40,601 nt of DNA. Source: Haliea sp. (GTDB lineage: Bacteria; Pseudomonadota; Gammaproteobacteria; Pseudomonadales; Halieaceae). Positions 39,875 to 40,601 of this stretch are shown here, piece by piece. The translations under genes were made by a program, and so were the position numbers. The DNA lies in assembly GCA_024642245.1 (NCBI GenBank), contig JAHEBM010000012.1:27317-67917 (forward strand). The letters run 5' to 3'. Below the pieces are notes generated by a model that was given only the letters and a program-made list of their open reading frames with translations, was not told where the DNA came from and did not search any database. The number at the start of each line of letters is the position of its first letter. Position 1 is the first letter of the stretch.

Positions 39875-40601
39875 ATGACGCCCCAAGACATCCTGCAAAG
39901 GGTATTCGGATACCCCTCCTTCCGCACGCCCCAGGGCGAGATCATCCAGGCCGTTGTGGACGGCGGCGATGCGCTGGTGCTCATGCCCACTGGGGGCGGC
40001 AAATCCCTTTGCTACCAGATTCCCGCGCTCGTGCGACCCGGTTGCGGGGTCGTTATCTCCCCGCTGATCGCCCTGATGCAGGACCAGGTAAGCGCCCTGC
40101 GCCAGCTGGGTGTCCGGGCCAGCTTCCTGAACTCCACCCTCGATCCCGCCTCGGCACGCCAGACAGAGGCACAGTTATTGGCGGGCGAACTGGACCTGCT
40201 CTACATTGCCCCGGAGAGACTGACCCAGGAACGGTGCCTGGACCTGCTGGAACGCGCCACCGTCAGCCTGTTTGCCATAGACGAGGCCCACTGCGTGTCG
40301 CAATGGGGACATGATTTTCGCGCCGATTACCTGCAGCTGAGCCTGCTGCACCAGCGGTTCCCGGACATTCCGCGCATCGCCCTCACCGCAACGGCGGATG
40401 CGCGCACCCGGCAGGAAATTATCGACAGGCTGGACCTGGGCGGGGCGCACAAATTCAGCGCCGGCTTCGATCGACCCAACATCCGCTACCATATCGCCCT
40501 GAAGCAGAACGCCAGGCAGCAACTGCTGGACTTCCTGCGGCAGGAACATGCGGGTGACGCCGGCATCGTCTACTGCATGTCCCGCAAAAAAACCGAGGAT
40601 A
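39875..40601 (+). CDS. recQ: ATP-dependent DNA helicase RecQ, N-terminal part (cut by window edge)
   Basis: The open frame from ATG 39875 runs off the right edge after 242 codons. It shows the RecQ superfamily-2 helicase motifs in order: motif 0 (FGYPSFRTPQGEIIQAVV), Walker A MPTGGGKSLCYQIPA, motif Ia VISPLIALMQDQV, motif II DEAHCVSQWGHDFR, motif III LTATAD, and the start of the second RecA-like domain (GIVYCMSRK). RecQ unwinds DNA 3' to 5' in repair and recombination. The second half, with zinc-binding and HRDC domains, lies outside. Confidence 0.95.
   Translation, partial: MTPQDILQRVFGYPSFRTPQGEIIQAVVDGGDALVLMPTGGGKSLCYQIPALVRPGCGVVISPLIALMQDQVSALRQLGVRASFLNSTLDPASARQTEAQLLAGELDLLYIAPERLTQERCLDLLERATVSLFAIDEAHCVSQWGHDFRADYLQLSLLHQRFPDIPRIALTATADARTRQEIIDRLDLGGAHKFSAGFDRPNIRYHIALKQNARQQLLDFLRQEHAGDAGIVYCMSRKKTED

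Overview
The window is a dense, GC-rich chromosomal segment (35 supportable protein genes, mostly on the minus strand, short spacers, no rRNA, tRNA, CRISPR or insertion sequence seen) from a gammaproteobacterium. Pil-Chp-type chemosensory proteins, EI-Ntr (ptsP), RlmA, a TtpC-type TonB operon, a wax-ester synthase, a heme-type fatty acid cis/trans isomerase and a KshA-like Rieske oxygenase together fit a marine, lipid-using lineage such as the OM60/NOR5 clade (Halieaceae) or a relative. That placement is inference from gene content, not a measured phylogeny.

Bases 1-9638 (minus strand) hold the most unusual locus: a seven-gene run that looks like a rebuilt Pil-Chp chemosensory system. From upstream to downstream it encodes a degenerate enhancer-binding-protein-like AAA+ protein with PAS, GAF and two HTH segments; an unrecognised protein; a PilG-like response regulator that looks fully competent; a PilI/CheW-like protein lacking the usual Arg and Asp of its signature; a PilJ-like receptor whose signalling tip is only half conserved; a ChpA-like protein reduced to its N-terminal region plus one Hpt domain, with no kinase, CheW or receiver domain; and an acidic protein that runs off the left edge. 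No histidine kinase is visible in the window.

Bases 9639-12125 carry ptsP, divergent from that cluster, behind a promoter-like sequence with an inverted repeat. Bases 12126-16335 (minus) hold a membrane-lipid group: DUF2878 membrane protein, chalcone-isomerase-like protein, periplasmic cytochrome-type fatty acid cis/trans isomerase and an SDR. Bases 16487-22073 (minus) are a complete DUF3450-TtpC-ExbB-ExbD-TonB-TPR energy-transduction operon. A LysR regulator with a textbook T-N11-A box and a divergent micro-ORF follows, then a DUF3313-type lipoprotein.

Bases 24234-29628 (minus) hold an RND/MMPL exporter, a Ycf48-like BNR protein and a DUF1302 outer-membrane protein, a trio usually linked to hydrophobic-substrate traffic, with a strong hairpin between the DUF1302 gene and the other two. 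Two SDR genes (minus) and, divergently, a WS/DGAT acyltransferase, a lipoprotein with a GspG-like domain and a KshA-like Rieske oxygenase follow. The right end has an SLC13-type permease with RCK_C domains, a membrane-anchored thioredoxin-fold protein, an FKBP/SlyD-type isomerase, a small basic protein, rlmA and the first 242 codons of recQ.
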